From NCBI RefSeq assembly GCF_011050055.1, contig NZ_DRGM01000166.1, positions 1-51,322 of the forward strand: 51,322 bases of DNA, in the 5' to 3' direction. The DNA is from Pseudoalteromonas prydzensis (lineage in GTDB: Bacteria > Pseudomonadota > Gammaproteobacteria > Enterobacterales > Alteromonadaceae). Positions 27,544-37,333 of the stretch are shown here, one piece after another (the stretch's first letter is position 1; the number at the start of each line of letters is the position of its first letter). The position numbers and the translations under genes are program-made. The notes beneath the pieces were generated by a model, which was not told the DNA's origin, made no database searches, and was given only the letters and a program-made list of their open reading frames with translations.

Positions 27544-29067
27544 TCAGTTAGGGTAACGCTCTTTTATCTCCAAAAAAAGTGTTAAATTGTTAATAAATAT
27601 GTCTACAAGTTTTGGCTCAAACTGTTTGCCACTTTGCTCCTTAAGCAAATCGAGTACTTCTTCAAGCGGCCACGCTTTTTTGTAGCAACGATCGCTGCCC
27701 AATGCATCAAATACATCAGCAAGTGCAGTTATGCGTCCAACTATATGAATATCTTTACCTGCAAGTTGATTGGGATAGCCAGTACCGTCCCATTTTTCAT
27801 GATGAGAATGAGCAATGATTGAACCACACTTTAAGATTTCGTTATTTGAATTTTTGAGAATATCATAACCAACTTCGGCATGAGTTTGCATAATTGCCCA
27901 CTCTTGAGCATCCAGCTTACCGGGTTTATTGAGAATATGATCTGGGATACTTATTTTTCCAATATCGTGCAAGGGTGAGGCGAGCTTTATTACTTCACAC
28001 TCGAAGTTATTTAAGCCATATAACTTACCCAACAGTTCACTATAGTGAGCAACTCTTTTAACATGTGAACCGGTTTCTTTTGAGCGTTTTTCAACAGCTT
28101 CACCGAGAATATACGACAGCTCTTTTTGCGAATCCTTCATCATTTCACGTAATTTTAGGTTATCGTAAGCCAGTGCAATGTTATTAGCAAAAAACTCCAA
28201 AAGCTGATAATCGGTGGTTCCTAATAACGAGCCTTTACGTACATACAACATGGTTTCAAGGCCTGCCTGAGTTGGAAAATAGCCGATGTAGTCATGCATG
28301 GTTTTTTGTGATGATTTGCGATTGTGAGCCTCAACAAATAATTGCTTTACATTTTCGGGGATCACATTGGCATTAGGCTCAGGCTCAACACCTGACGCTG
28401 CCAGTAGCTTAAAATCAGTTGCCGGGGATGTTTGTTGGTTAACAGCTGCAGCACAATAAATTTCAGTGTCATCTAAGCCCATAACATTGGTTACATGGGA
28501 TAAAATTGTTGATGCAAATTCATGGACGCTATCACATTTTAAAAATGAGCTAGAGGCGTTGATTATTTTTTCAAGCCCTTTTCTATGGCGCTCAATAATT
28601 TGAATATCACGATGTGAACGCAGCGCTGAATACAATAAGGTTTTCATTTTTATTGCGGTCAGCTCGGTTTTATTTTTGTAATCGTTAATGTCGTATTCAC
28701 GGATCACAGCTTCTTCAGGGGCTTCACCAGGTTGACCTGTTCGTAAAATAAGGCGGATGTCGTGGTTATTGATATCATCACGGATAAACTTTATGAGGTC
28801 TAAACCAGCATGACTGGTTTCCATTACTACATCGATTAAGCCAACCGAAAAATCGAGGTCTTGTTGTAATAATTCTTTTGCGGCTTGCGCTGAGTAAGCA
28901 TGATGCAAACATAAGGCTTTATCTTCAAAGGTAAAGCCTGATAATACAAGCTTAGTGACTTGGTGAATATCATCCTCATCATCAACCACGAGGATATTCC
29001 AGAACGCTTGTGGTGACTGAGCTTCTGACTCTTCAATGGCATTTTCTGAAAATAAAAAGTCGTTCAC
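27544..29067 (-). CDS. response regulator with DUF3369 and HD-GYP domains
   Basis: A 507-residue signalling protein. The receiver domain (about 22-145) has acidic D30-E31-D32, phospho-acceptor D79 in LIDVVM and the RTGQPGEAPEEA segment. A DUF3369/GAF-like sensor domain (about 150-310) follows, then an HD-GYP phosphodiesterase domain (about 315-490) with H367-D368 in LHDIGKISIPD, H396 and the KWDGTGYP motif, so catalytic residues for c-di-GMP breakdown look intact. No partner histidine kinase is adjacent. It lies 50 bp after a DUF2721 gene on the same strand. Confidence 0.9.
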   Translation of the reverse strand: MNDFLFSENAIEESEAQSPQAFWNILVVDDEDDIHQVTKLVLSGFTFEDKALCLHHAYSAQAAKELLQQDLDFSVGLIDVVMETSHAGLDLIKFIRDDINNHDIRLILRTGQPGEAPEEAVIREYDINDYKNKTELTAIKMKTLLYSALRSHRDIQIIERHRKGLEKIINASSSFLKCDSVHEFASTILSHVTNVMGLDDTEIYCAAAVNQQTSPATDFKLLAASGVEPEPNANVIPENVKQLFVEAHNRKSSQKTMHDYIGYFPTQAGLETMLYVRKGSLLGTTDYQLLEFFANNIALAYDNLKLREMMKDSQKELSYILGEAVEKRSKETGSHVKRVAHYSELLGKLYGLNNFECEVIKLASPLHDIGKISIPDHILNKPGKLDAQEWAIMQTHAEVGYDILKNSNNEILKCGSIIAHSHHEKWDGTGYPNQLAGKDIHIVGRITALADVFDALGSDRCYKKAWPLEEVLDLLKEQSGKQFEPKLVDIFINNLTLFLEIKERYPN

Positions 29068-29117
29068 ATTTACACCGTTAGTTTAATAATCCTGCTAAAG
29101 AGTATAGTGCTTGTTTT

Positions 29118-29525
29118 TTAGTCTGTCTTATTGCTCAGTGGTTTTTTTTCAATGTTTTTAAGCTCAATTTCAATCGCATCACATGAAATATGTATTTCAT
29201 ATAAAGAGGTTAGCAACGATAGCGCAAGGCACGCTAAGCTTACCCCAAATAAAATCACACCAGTGGTTTTAAACTCGATAAATAATGCAAACATTGACAG
29301 CGTACACATTAAAAAAGAAGCAACGCCATAGACTTGCATGGTTCTTATAAGTTTAATGCGTTTTCTTAGATTAGTGATTTGTGCGACAACGAGCGGTCGT
29401 ATAGTATCGCCTTCGCGGGCATTGAGTTCACGAATTAATTGCGCAAGTACTAAAAAGCGGTTGGTGTATGCTAATAACAACAAAGAGATTGCAGGGAATA
29501 GCAGTCCAGGTGTTGTGAGGGTCAT
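29118..29525 (-). CDS. DUF2721 family membrane protein
   Basis: A 135-residue protein with an N-terminal hydrophobic stretch (about 6-24), then two helices (about 65-85 and 88-110) after the conserved RFLVLAQLIREL...LRKRIKLIRTMQ cytoplasmic segment. This pattern is the DUF2721 family, function unknown. An A8 run codes near the C-terminal EKKPLS. It lies upstream of the HD-GYP gene on the same strand, so the two may be cotranscribed; a functional link is not established. Confidence 0.8.
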   Translation of the reverse strand: MTLTTPGLLFPAISLLLLAYTNRFLVLAQLIRELNAREGDTIRPLVVAQITNLRKRIKLIRTMQVYGVASFLMCTLSMFALFIEFKTTGVILFGVSLACLALSLLTSLYEIHISCDAIEIELKNIEKKPLSNKTD

Positions 29526-29601
29526 GATTATTTCCTATATAACAATTACTTCGCTTAGAGTAGCTTAGGGTAATTAATTCGCAAAGTAAAAGAGGTTGTC
29601 A

Positions 29602-29955
29602 TTGCAAAATAAAATAAATAACAATACAGAACAAGCGCCATTTCAATGGTTAACTATCTATTGCGCTGCGAATGCTGTAGAGGCAAATATTGTGAAAGGA
29701 TTATTTCTTAACAATAATATTGAATGTCAGTTACTCGGTGAATCGTTACAAGGAGCTGTTGGCGAAATACCTTTAGATCAAACCCAAGTCAGAGTGCAGG
29801 TTTTTGTGATTAAAGAGCGCCAGGCGCGGCAAATATTGGTAAACTACACTCAAGTACAACAATCCGCTCCTGATTGGGTATGCCCCAACTGTCACGAGCA
29901 TAATGGGCCAACATTTGAAATTTGTTGGTCTTGTAGGACACCAAATAATGACTAA
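29602..29955 (+). CDS. DUF2007 domain protein with C-terminal zinc ribbon
   Basis: About 117 residues. The DUF2007 domain (WLTIYCAANAVEANIVKGLF, LNNNIECQLLGE, about 18-85) is followed by a zinc-ribbon CPNC...CWSC at the C-terminus (about 95-113). The family is small and named putative signal-transducing protein, without a proven role. The start is probably TTG at 29602, 6 bp after AGAGG (29591-29595); TTG at 29596 is too close to the binding site. It overlaps the yjaG start by 8 bp, so the pair is coupled. Confidence 0.8.
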   Translation: MQNKINNNTEQAPFQWLTIYCAANAVEANIVKGLFLNNNIECQLLGESLQGAVGEIPLDQTQVRVQVFVIKERQARQILVNYTQVQQSAPDWVCPNCHEHNGPTFEICWSCRTPNND

Positions 29956-30538
29956 AGCGAATAATTTTCAGCGTATAAGAGAGCTTAACTATTTGCAACA
30001 AGCGGTATTGGCGGCAGCATTAATTGAGCGCATGTTACCTAATTATGGTTTATTTAGTGAAGCAACAGGATTTGGTGACGAAGCTATTTTACGCAGTGCA
30101 CTTAATTTGTGTTGGGAAAAAATCTTACTGCCGAAAAGTAAAATAAGCCTTGAAAAGCAAATTGAGAAAATTGAACCAAATGTCCCTGAACTTGCTGATT
30201 TTGATATGTTCGGTACTTATCCAGCAATTGATGCAGCCACCGCTTTATTAGGTTTAATGCATGGTTTAATTGCCAAAGATGAGCAAGAATTTATCAGCAT
30301 TAGTAAAATATCACAGGCGACTGTTGCGCGTTTTATTGAATATCAATTAACGGTTGAAGGTGAGCTGGCTGATAATACCGCGGTACGTGAACATCCGTTG
30401 ATGCAATACGAAATTGAAGTGTTAGGTGAGTTAATTGATTTTGTTGAGCAGATGGGCAGAGTAACAGCTGAAAACGTGAAAGCGTTAAAGCAACACGCTA
30501 TCGCTGATGGACAAACAAACATTGGTATTACGCTTTAA
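29948..30538 (+). CDS. yjaG: YjaG family protein (DUF416)
   Basis: A 196-residue soluble helical protein matching E. coli YjaG (same length), function unknown. Family blocks: LNYLQQAVLAAALIERMLPNY, GFGDEAILRSALNLCWE, TYPAIDAATALLGLMHGL and EHPLMQYEIEVLGEL. The ATG at 29948 is used; a longer frame back to 29903 lies inside the DUF2007 gene. It lies between DUF2007 (8-bp overlap) and tsaD (48-bp gap). Confidence 0.88.
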   Translation: MTKANNFQRIRELNYLQQAVLAAALIERMLPNYGLFSEATGFGDEAILRSALNLCWEKILLPKSKISLEKQIEKIEPNVPELADFDMFGTYPAIDAATALLGLMHGLIAKDEQEFISISKISQATVARFIEYQLTVEGELADNTAVREHPLMQYEIEVLGELIDFVEQMGRVTAENVKALKQHAIADGQTNIGITL

Positions 30539-30586
30539 TTACTTCACTATTTTAAAAAGTGCCAAAGGGCATGGGAGAAAACAGCA

Positions 30587-31600
30587 GTGCGAATTTTAGG
30601 CATTGAATCGTCGTGTGATGAGACGGGAATTGCAATTTATGATGATGAACAAGGTTTGCTTGCTCATCAACTCTACAGCCAAGTAAAAGTGCATGCAGAT
30701 TATGGTGGTGTAGTGCCAGAGCTTGCATCTCGTGATCATGTTCGTAAAACCTTGCCATTAATCGATGCTGCTTTTGCACAGGCCGGTTGCGGACCTGAGG
30801 ATATCGATGGTATTGCTTACACCGCAGGTCCAGGACTAGTGGGAGCATTATTAGTGGGCACTTCAATTGGACGCTCTCTTGCCTATGGCTGGAATATTCC
30901 TGCAGTGGCTGTGCATCATATGGAAGGTCATTTACTGGCGCCTATGCTTGAAGAAAACGTGCCTGAATTTCCGTTTATTGCTTTACTAGTATCAGGTGGA
31001 CACACCATGATGGTGAAAGTAGCAGGGATTGGCCAATATGAAGTATTGGGTGAATCGGTAGATGATGCAGCAGGTGAAGCATTTGATAAAACCGCCAAAT
31101 TACTCGGTTTAGATTACCCTGGTGGCCCACGCCTCGCTAAACTTGCCGAGCAAGGTGTGCCTAAGCGTTTTATCTTTCCACGACCAATGACAGATAAACC
31201 TGGCCTTGATTTTAGCTTTAGTGGCTTAAAAACAGCGGCAGCAATCACTATTCGTAATAATGATGACGACCAGCAAACCAAAGCCGATATCGCTCATGCG
31301 TTTCAAACCGCAGTTATTGATACCTTAGTTATTAAATGTAAGCGCGCCTTAAAGCAAACAGGTATAAATCGCTTAGTAATTGCTGGTGGTGTCAGCGCCA
31401 ATGTACAGCTACGTGCGCAGCTAGAGCGGGTAATGCAAGGCATGCAAGGGCAGGTTTATTATCCGCGCACAGAGTTTTGTACTGATAATGGTGCCATGAT
31501 CGCCTATGCGGGTATGCAGCGGCTAAAGGCAGGGCAGTTTGCCAGCCTAGATATGAAAACCAAACCTCGCTGGCCGATTGATAGTTTAGAGGCTATCTAA
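30587..31600 (+). CDS. tsaD: tRNA N6-adenosine threonylcarbamoyltransferase
   Basis: Catalyses the last step of t6A37 modification of ANN-reading tRNAs, with TsaB and TsaE. The protein has 337 residues (E. coli 337). The metal ligands H111 and H115 are in [27 protein letters not shown] and [13 protein letters not shown] are the ASKHA nucleotide blocks. The start is GTG at 30587, preceded by GGGAG. In many gammaproteobacteria tsaD sits beside rpsU and dnaG; here it is convergent with plsY (4-bp overlap), as plsY neighbours tsaD elsewhere too. Confidence 0.97.
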   Translation: MRILGIESSCDETGIAIYDDEQGLLAHQLYSQVKVHADYGGVVPELASRDHVRKTLPLIDAAFAQAGCGPEDIDGIAYTAGPGLVGALLVGTSIGRSLAYGWNIPAVAVHHMEGHLLAPMLEENVPEFPFIALLVSGGHTMMVKVAGIGQYEVLGESVDDAAGEAFDKTAKLLGLDYPGGPRLAKLAEQGVPKRFIFPRPMTDKPGLDFSFSGLKTAAAITIRNNDDDQQTKADIAHAFQTAVIDTLVIKCKRALKQTGINRLVIAGGVSANVQLRAQLERVMQGMQGQVYYPRTEFCTDNGAMIAYAGMQRLKAGQFASLDMKTKPRWPIDSLEAI

Positions 31601-32211
31601 GTATTGTTATCATCTTTAGTTGGCGGTGTTTTTTTGTCGCCAATTTTAGGTTCTTCGCCACTAAATAAACGTTTGATATTAGCGTGGTGGCGAAAGATTA
31701 TCAAAATCGTTAAAAAAGTAACCGGTAAAGTGTACAGCGGTTTGATCCACCAAGTGTATAATGGCGCTAACGAAACGGCGATTAACGCGCCAAGTGACGA
31801 ATAGCGCGTAATGGCAACAACTGCCACCCAAGTTGAAATTAATAACCCGCCTAGCAATAAGCCAATGGGGAGCAATGTTCCAAATGCAGTTGCTACCGCT
31901 TTACCACCTTTAAAGTGAAAGAATATCGGAAACATATGCCCTAAACACGCAGCAACCCCGACCAATCCCAGCATTAGTGGATCAAGTTGTAAAAAATAAG
32001 CGCCCCAGACAGGAATCGTTCCTTTGAGAATATCAAACACTAAAACTAAGCAGGCAGGAACAGCCCCGCCAAGACGATAAACATTAGTTGCGCCTGGGTT
32101 GTTTGAGCCATTGCTGCGAGGATCGGGTAGTTTAAACAGCCGAGATACTAGAATAGCCGATGAAATCGACCCCAGTAAATAGGCTAAAACTAACATTAAA
32201 ACAGCTATCAC
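31597..32211 (-). CDS. plsY: acyl-phosphate:glycerol-3-phosphate acyltransferase
   Basis: Inner-membrane enzyme (204 residues, about five helices) moving an acyl group from acyl-phosphate to glycerol 3-phosphate, the first phospholipid step. Motifs: [32 protein letters not shown] and [21 protein letters not shown], all family-diagnostic. The cytoplasmic tail ends [12 protein letters not shown]. Divergent from folB across a 267-bp gap that holds a tandem repeat. Confidence 0.95.
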   Translation of the reverse strand: MIAVLMLVLAYLLGSISSAILVSRLFKLPDPRSNGSNNPGATNVYRLGGAVPACLVLVFDILKGTIPVWGAYFLQLDPLMLGLVGVAACLGHMFPIFFHFKGGKAVATAFGTLLPIGLLLGGLLISTWVAVVAITRYSSLGALIAVSLAPLYTWWIKPLYTLPVTFLTILIIFRHHANIKRLFSGEEPKIGDKKTPPTKDDNNT

Positions 32212-32300
32212 GCGCTTCCTTATTTTTTAATCACCGTTTTTCGGCTATTATTGGCCGCAAAAATCGCATTCATACTTTTTGTAATTGAAATAGCAGATAC

Positions 32301-32377
32301 ATGATGTACCTATTCGCTTTATTATATGGGTAATTTTATATGATGTACCTATAGACTATTGTATGGGTAATTTTTAC
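32301..32377. repeat. imperfect tandem 38/39-bp repeat between plsY and folB
   Basis: Copy 1 starts at 32301 and copy 2 at 32340. Both open with ATGATGTACCTAT and both carry TATGGGTAATTTT, separated by 11 nt in copy 1 (32314-32324) and 9 nt in copy 2 (32353-32361). Within each copy TACCTAT and ATGGGTA are near-inverted repeats, so each could form a short hairpin or bind a dimeric regulator. The rest of the gap shows nothing else. Confidence 0.75.
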
Positions 32378-32478
32378 ATAATAAAACACAGTTAAAGTGT
32401 ATAAACGCTATAAATGCAAATTATAGCCGATGTAGACTCAAGTCAATGAGTTTTAAGTTTTTGCCAGTTGGAGCAGTT

Positions 32479-32835
32479 ATGGATAAGGTTTTTATATCGC
32501 AACTACATGTTGACACTATCATAGGCGTGTACGATTTTGAAAAAGAAACTAAGCAGAGTTTGTATTTTGATATCGAAATGCTGTGTGATATTAAACCTGC
32601 AGCAGCAACTGATGATATTGCTCTAGCACTTGATTATGCAAAAGTAAGTGAGCGCGTTATTGCTCACACTACATCAAAACCGGTTGAGTTATTAGAGACT
32701 TTAGCTGAGCAACTAGCAGCGATTATTTTAACCGAGTTTGCTACAACACAAGTGACCATTCGGATTAGTAAGCCCGCAGCTGTGGCGCAAGCACGCACTG
32801 TAGGTGTTGAAATTACTCGACGCAAGGCTTGTTAA
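32479..32835 (+). CDS. folB: dihydroneopterin aldolase
   Basis: Folate-pathway enzyme of 118 residues turning dihydroneopterin into hydroxymethyl-dihydropterin. Family blocks: FISQLHVDTIIGVYDFE, LDYAKVSERV and VELLETLAEQLAAIIL; the catalytic lysine is near the C-terminus in RISKPAA. The ATG at 32479 has GGAG 5 bp upstream; the frame extends back to 32446 without support. It is followed after 1 bp by folK, the next enzyme. Confidence 0.93.
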   Translation: MDKVFISQLHVDTIIGVYDFEKETKQSLYFDIEMLCDIKPAAATDDIALALDYAKVSERVIAHTTSKPVELLETLAEQLAAIILTEFATTQVTIRISKPAAVAQARTVGVEITRRKAC

Positions 32836-32836
32836 G

Positions 32837-33325
32837 ATGGCGCAAATTTACATTAGCCTTGGCTCCAATGTTAATAAAGAACATTATCTTCGCCAAGCGC
32901 TAATCGCCCTTAAAGCTCATCTGACTGAGTTTCAGCACTCCAGCGTATTTGAAAGTGAAGCCGTTGGTTTCGCAGGTAATAATTTTTACAACTCAGTCAT
33001 TGGTGCGCAAACACAAATACCGCTTGCTGAGCTTTGCCAATTACTGAAACAGATTGAACGTGATAATGGCCGCACCGATCACGACAAAAAATTTAGCCCA
33101 CGTACACTTGACCTCGATTTATTATTTTACGACGATGTGATCTGTGACACACCAGCGCAGTTACCCCGTGATGAAATAACCAAGAATGCCTTTGTACTGC
33201 AGCCATTAGCTGAAATAGCCCCCGATTTTTATCATCCCACAGCAAAGCAAACAATCGCCCAGTTGTGGAGTGCTTACAACAACCCCAAGCAAAAACTATG
33301 GCAGGTGGAGTTTACTAACCCATGA
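32837..33325 (+). CDS. folK: 2-amino-4-hydroxy-6-hydroxymethyldihydropteridine pyrophosphokinase
   Basis: Transfers pyrophosphate from ATP to the FolB product. 162 residues: [53 protein letters not shown] with the metal-binding DLDLLFYDD aspartates, and the [20 protein letters not shown] end. The start at 32837 follows the folB stop by one base; its stop overlaps uppP by 4 bp. folB-folK-uppP form one operon. Confidence 0.94.
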   Translation: MAQIYISLGSNVNKEHYLRQALIALKAHLTEFQHSSVFESEAVGFAGNNFYNSVIGAQTQIPLAELCQLLKQIERDNGRTDHDKKFSPRTLDLDLLFYDDVICDTPAQLPRDEITKNAFVLQPLAEIAPDFYHPTAKQTIAQLWSAYNNPKQKLWQVEFTNP

Positions 33326-34122
33326 GTATTATCGAAATTATCGTTTTAGCCCTGATCCAAGGATTGACTGAATTTTTACCAATATCTAGCTCAGCTCACC
33401 TTATTCTCCCTTCACAAATTCTTGGCTGGCAAGATCAAGGCCTTGCCTTTGATGTTGCGGTGCACGTTGGCACCTTGATTGCCGTAATAATTTACTTCAG
33501 AAAAGAGGTTGTCGAAATACTTGCTGCATGGTTTAAGTCATTTGGCGCACAAGGTGCTACAGATGACAGTAAGCTTGGCTGGTGGATTATTATAGGCACA
33601 ATACCGGCCGCTGTACTGGGTTTAATTTTTAAAGACTTAATCGAGCTCTATTTACGCAGTGCGTGGGTAATTGCAATCACGACTATTTTGTTTGGTTTAT
33701 TACTTTGGTATGCCGATGTAAAAGGTAAGCAAACTAAAACAATTTATCAATTAACTTGGAAATCAGCATTGATGATCGGCATGGCGCAAGCGATGGCGAT
33801 GATCCCAGGTACATCACGCTCGGGTATTACTATGACCGCCGGTTTAATGCTTGGCATGAATAAACAAAGCGCTGCGCGTTTTTCATTTTTACTGGCAATT
33901 CCAGTGATCTCAATGATGGGCTTGTATTACACCATAGAACTTGCCTTAGGCGATCATATCGTTGATTGGACTACGTTAATTCTAGGCGCTGGTTTATCGT
34001 TTATCTCTGCGTATACATGTATTTTCCTGTTCTTAAAAATTATTGAACGTATGGGTATGATGCCATTTGTTATTTACCGATTATTATTAGGCGTTGGTTT
34101 AATCGCATTTTTAATGATCTAA
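33322..34122 (+). CDS. uppP: undecaprenyl-diphosphatase
   Basis: Membrane phosphatase (BacA type) regenerating the undecaprenyl phosphate carrier for peptidoglycan and O-antigen. The 266 residues have about eight helices. Catalytic motifs: [19 protein letters not shown] near the N-terminus and [17 protein letters not shown] around residues 155-170. Third gene of folB-folK-uppP; a strong terminator follows. Confidence 0.96.
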   Translation: MSIIEIIVLALIQGLTEFLPISSSAHLILPSQILGWQDQGLAFDVAVHVGTLIAVIIYFRKEVVEILAAWFKSFGAQGATDDSKLGWWIIIGTIPAAVLGLIFKDLIELYLRSAWVIAITTILFGLLLWYADVKGKQTKTIYQLTWKSALMIGMAQAMAMIPGTSRSGITMTAGLMLGMNKQSAARFSFLLAIPVISMMGLYYTIELALGDHIVDWTTLILGAGLSFISAYTCIFLFLKIIERMGMMPFVIYRLLLGVGLIAFLMI

Positions 34123-34145
34123 CACTGATCTAGAAAAGATAAATA

Positions 34146-34182
34146 AAAACGCCTTAACTCAATGAGCTAAGGCGTTTTTTTA
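34146..34182 (+). terminator. intrinsic terminator after uppP
   Basis: AAAAACGCCTTAACTC pairs with GAGCTAAGGCGTTTTT across an AAT loop with one mismatch, ending in T7. The following 230 bp to mpl hold no gene and no site I recognise. Confidence 0.85.
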
Positions 34183-34412
34183 CAGCTAAATACAATTTGA
34201 ACTAGCAGCTATATTTAGCATCGAATGGTAAACGCCAAGCGTTCACATCAGAAACTTATCATCATCATGATTAAGCGAGTTAATTAGCTTTGTTTTGGCA
34301 AAAGTGTAATGCTAGATGGCAATGGTAACTAAGCGCTATTTTTGGCATTATGGCGGGTATATTACTGGTATTTAAAAAGTGCTGCGCGCAATAAATGCAG
34401 CAAAGGAATAAT

Positions 34413-35768
34413 ATGCATATTCATATTTTAGGCATTTGCGGCACCTTTATGGGTGGTATTGCAGCGATAGCTAAGTCGTTAGGTCATACCGTCACGGGCT
34501 CTGATCTAAACGTATATCCGCCAATGAGCACGCAACTCGAAGAGCTTGGTATTAAATTAACCCAAGGTTATGATGTCTCTCAGTTAGAACCTGCGCCAGA
34601 TATGGTGGTTATTGGCAATGCAATGAGCCGCGGCAACCCGTGTGTTGAATATGTATTGGATAAGGGCTTAGCGTATACTTCCGGTCCTGAATGGCTAAAG
34701 CATAATTTATTACAAAACTGCTGGGTACTGGCGGTTGCTGGAACGCATGGTAAAACCACCACTGCAAGCATGCTGGCATGGATTTTAGAATTCGCGGGTT
34801 TAAAGCCGGGGTTTTTGATTGGCGGTATCGTGCAAAATTTTGGTTTGTCGGCACGGGTTGGCGAAACGCCATTTTTTGTTATTGAAGCTGATGAATACGA
34901 CACTGCATTTTTTGATAAACGCAGTAAGTTTGTTCATTACTTACCGCGCACACTAATTTTAAACAATCTTGAATTTGATCATGCTGATATTTTTGAAGAT
35001 TTAAACGCGATTAAAAAACAATTTCATCATTTGATGCGTACACTACCAAGTAGCGGCAAAGTTATTTGGCCACAACAAGATGATGCTCTGCAAGATGTGC
35101 TCAGGCAAGGTTGTTGGAGCGAAAGTGAAACACTGGGCGCCGATTGGGGATATGAGCTGATTAATGCTGATGGCAGTGAGTTTGCAGTGTCACTCAATGG
35201 TGAATACCAAGGCACGGTAAAATGGCAAGCGTTTGGTGAGCATAATGTTAAAAATGCTATTATGGCGATTGCTGCCGCGCGCCATGTCGGGATTGCCATA
35301 GAGCACAGTATTGCGGGGTTAGGGGAATTTATTAGTCCTAAACGCAGAATGGAACTAAAAGCCGATATTGCCAATATTAAAGTGTATGACGATTTTGCTC
35401 ATCACCCAACAGCTATCACTACAACCCTTGCGGGGTTACGTGCAAAAGTAGGCAATGAAAAAATTATTGCCATATTAGAGCCGCGCTCAAACACTATGAA
35501 AATGGGCGTGCATCAACATACGTTATTAGCGTCATTAGTTGATGCTGATGAGGTGTATTTATTCGAGCCAGATAATTTAAGCTGGTCGTTAAGTGAGCAA
35601 GCCAAACAGGCTGGCATGGTATGCTTGAGTGATACCGATAAGATCGTTGAGCAAGTAGTCTCGCAAGCGCAGCCGCAACAACATATTTTGATCATGAGTA
35701 ATGGTGGCTTTAATGGCCTCCACGACACATTGATAACAGCTTTGCAGCATAAATTTACCCAGCAATAA
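34413..35768 (+). CDS. mpl: UDP-N-acetylmuramate:L-alanyl-gamma-D-glutamyl-meso-diaminopimelate ligase
   Basis: Mur-ligase-family enzyme of 451 residues (E. coli 457) that reattaches recycled murein tripeptide to UDP-MurNAc. Seen: HIHILGICGTFMGGIAAIA, the P-loop AGTHGKTTTAS (residues 109-119), EADEYDTAFFDKRSKFVHY and the FAHHPTAI block. AAAGGA ends 5 bp before the ATG at 34413, which decides the start over 34395. It is the first gene of a run with ubiX and the ABC exporter. Confidence 0.95.
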   Translation: MHIHILGICGTFMGGIAAIAKSLGHTVTGSDLNVYPPMSTQLEELGIKLTQGYDVSQLEPAPDMVVIGNAMSRGNPCVEYVLDKGLAYTSGPEWLKHNLLQNCWVLAVAGTHGKTTTASMLAWILEFAGLKPGFLIGGIVQNFGLSARVGETPFFVIEADEYDTAFFDKRSKFVHYLPRTLILNNLEFDHADIFEDLNAIKKQFHHLMRTLPSSGKVIWPQQDDALQDVLRQGCWSESETLGADWGYELINADGSEFAVSLNGEYQGTVKWQAFGEHNVKNAIMAIAAARHVGIAIEHSIAGLGEFISPKRRMELKADIANIKVYDDFAHHPTAITTTLAGLRAKVGNEKIIAILEPRSNTMKMGVHQHTLLASLVDADEVYLFEPDNLSWSLSEQAKQAGMVCLSDTDKIVEQVVSQAQPQQHILIMSNGGFNGLHDTLITALQHKFTQQ

Positions 35769-35780
35769 ACCGGAGCGACA

Positions 35781-36404
35781 GTGCAATATAAAGAAACCAT
35801 TACGCTTGCTTTTAGTGGTGCGTCAGGCGCGCCATATGGCTTACGATTACTCGAAGTATTGCTCGCGCAGCAGTTTCGCGTGTATGTATTGATCTCCAGT
35901 GCAGCTCGAGTGGTGTTAGATACAGAATCAAATATCAAGCTTTCAGGAAATGAAGATAAAGCGACCGAACAGTTAAGCACGCTCTTTAATGCTGCTGAAG
36001 GTCAATTACAGGTGTTTGGCAAAGACAATTGGTTTAGCCCAGTTGCATCAGGTTCCGCCGCGCCGAAAAAAATGGTCGTGTGTCCGTGTAGCGCAGGCTC
36101 GGTTTCTGCCATTGCGATGGGAGCCTCGGATAATTTATTAGAGCGCGCCGCAGATGTCGTGATTAAAGAGCGTGGGCAACTAATTTTAGTGCCACGAGAA
36201 ACCCCGTTTAGTGAAATTCACCTTGAGAATATGCTTAAGCTCGCGAAGCTTGGGGTGACCATTATGCCAGCTGCACCTGGATTTTATCATCAACCGCAAA
36301 CCATTAGTGACTTAGTTGATTTTATGGTGGCACGTATTTTAGATCATTTAAATATTGCACACACACTCACGAAACGTTGGGGTTATGGAGAAGGTAAATC
36401 ATGA
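35781..36404 (+). CDS. ubiX: flavin prenyltransferase
   Basis: Makes prenylated FMN from FMN and dimethylallyl phosphate, the cofactor of the UbiD decarboxylase in ubiquinone synthesis. 207 residues with [58 protein letters not shown] and [20 protein letters not shown]. The start is GTG at 35781 with CCGGAG upstream, 12 bp after mpl. It overlaps the ABC ATPase gene by 4 bp, though the functions look unrelated. Confidence 0.95.
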   Translation: MQYKETITLAFSGASGAPYGLRLLEVLLAQQFRVYVLISSAARVVLDTESNIKLSGNEDKATEQLSTLFNAAEGQLQVFGKDNWFSPVASGSAAPKKMVVCPCSAGSVSAIAMGASDNLLERAADVVIKERGQLILVPRETPFSEIHLENMLKLAKLGVTIMPAAPGFYHQPQTISDLVDFMVARILDHLNIAHTLTKRWGYGEGKS

Positions 36405-37333
36405 GTAAAGCATTGGCTTTGAATATTGAAGGCCTTACCAAGGTTTATAAAAATGGGGTTGAAGCCGTTAAAGGCATTGATTTACAAGTTTATGAAGGCG
36501 ATTTTTTTGCGTTATTGGGCCCAAATGGCGCGGGTAAGTCAACTACCATCGGGGTGATCTCATCATTGGTTAATAAAACCAAAGGTTTAGTAGAGGTGTT
36601 TGGTCACAATATAGATTCAGATTTAGAAGCCGCCAAGTCACAATTGGGCTTAGTGCCACAAGAGTTTAACTTTAGCCAGTTTGAAACCTTGACACAAATA
36701 CTGGTCAATCAAGCGGGTTATTATGGAGTACCTCGTAAGGTGGCGCATCAACGAGCGGATAAATATTTAGCGCAGTTAGGCTTGCTGGAAAAGAAAGACA
36801 AACAAGCACGTACTTTATCAGGTGGTATGAAACGCCGCTTAATGATTGCTCGTGCCTTAATGCATGAACCAAAGCTGCTTATTTTAGATGAGCCAACCGC
36901 TGGTGTTGATATTGAATTACGCCGCTCGATGTGGGATTTTTTAAGACAAATTAATCAGCAAGGGGTGACGATTATTCTCACCACCCATTACTTAGAAGAA
37001 GCAGAATTACTGTGTAAAAATATTGCCATCATTGATTCTGGCATTATCGTTGAAAACACTACCATAAAGGCCTTACTAGCTAAATTAGATAAAGAAACCT
37101 TTATTCTTGATTTAAAACAGCCAGTACAGCCCGTTACCGTTACGCTTGATGGTTATAAGTTTACGATGGCTGATGATCATACCATTGAGGTGGAAGTGGC
37201 TAAATCACAGGGCTTGAATGCAGTATTTACAGCATTAACCGAGCAGGGTAATACCGTGCTCAGCATGCGTAATAAAGCTAATCGATTAGAAGAGTTATTT
37301 GTCGGTTTACTAGAGCAAGGGCGGGGCAAGTAG
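36401..37333 (+). CDS. ABC-2 type transporter ATP-binding protein (YadG-like)
   Basis: ATPase subunit of 310 residues. Walker [10 protein letters not shown] (about residues 39-47), Q-loop VPQEFNF, signature [18 protein letters not shown], Walker [11 protein letters not shown] and the switch histidine in [10 protein letters not shown] are all intact. The nearest family I recognise is E. coli YadG. It is directly followed by its permease with no gap. The substrate is unknown; position after mpl and ubiX gives no clear hint. Confidence 0.92.
   Translation: MSKALALNIEGLTKVYKNGVEAVKGIDLQVYEGDFFALLGPNGAGKSTTIGVISSLVNKTKGLVEVFGHNIDSDLEAAKSQLGLVPQEFNFSQFETLTQILVNQAGYYGVPRKVAHQRADKYLAQLGLLEKKDKQARTLSGGMKRRLMIARALMHEPKLLILDEPTAGVDIELRRSMWDFLRQINQQGVTIILTTHYLEEAELLCKNIAIIDSGIIVENTTIKALLAKLDKETFILDLKQPVQPVTVTLDGYKFTMADDHTIEVEVAKSQGLNAVFTALTEQGNTVLSMRNKANRLEELFVGLLEQGRGK

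Noticed and set aside
35513..35980. 155-residue frame antisense to the mpl end and ubiX start
   Set aside because: It crosses two well-supported genes, has a Ser/Cys-rich composition typical of antisense reading, and no start signal.
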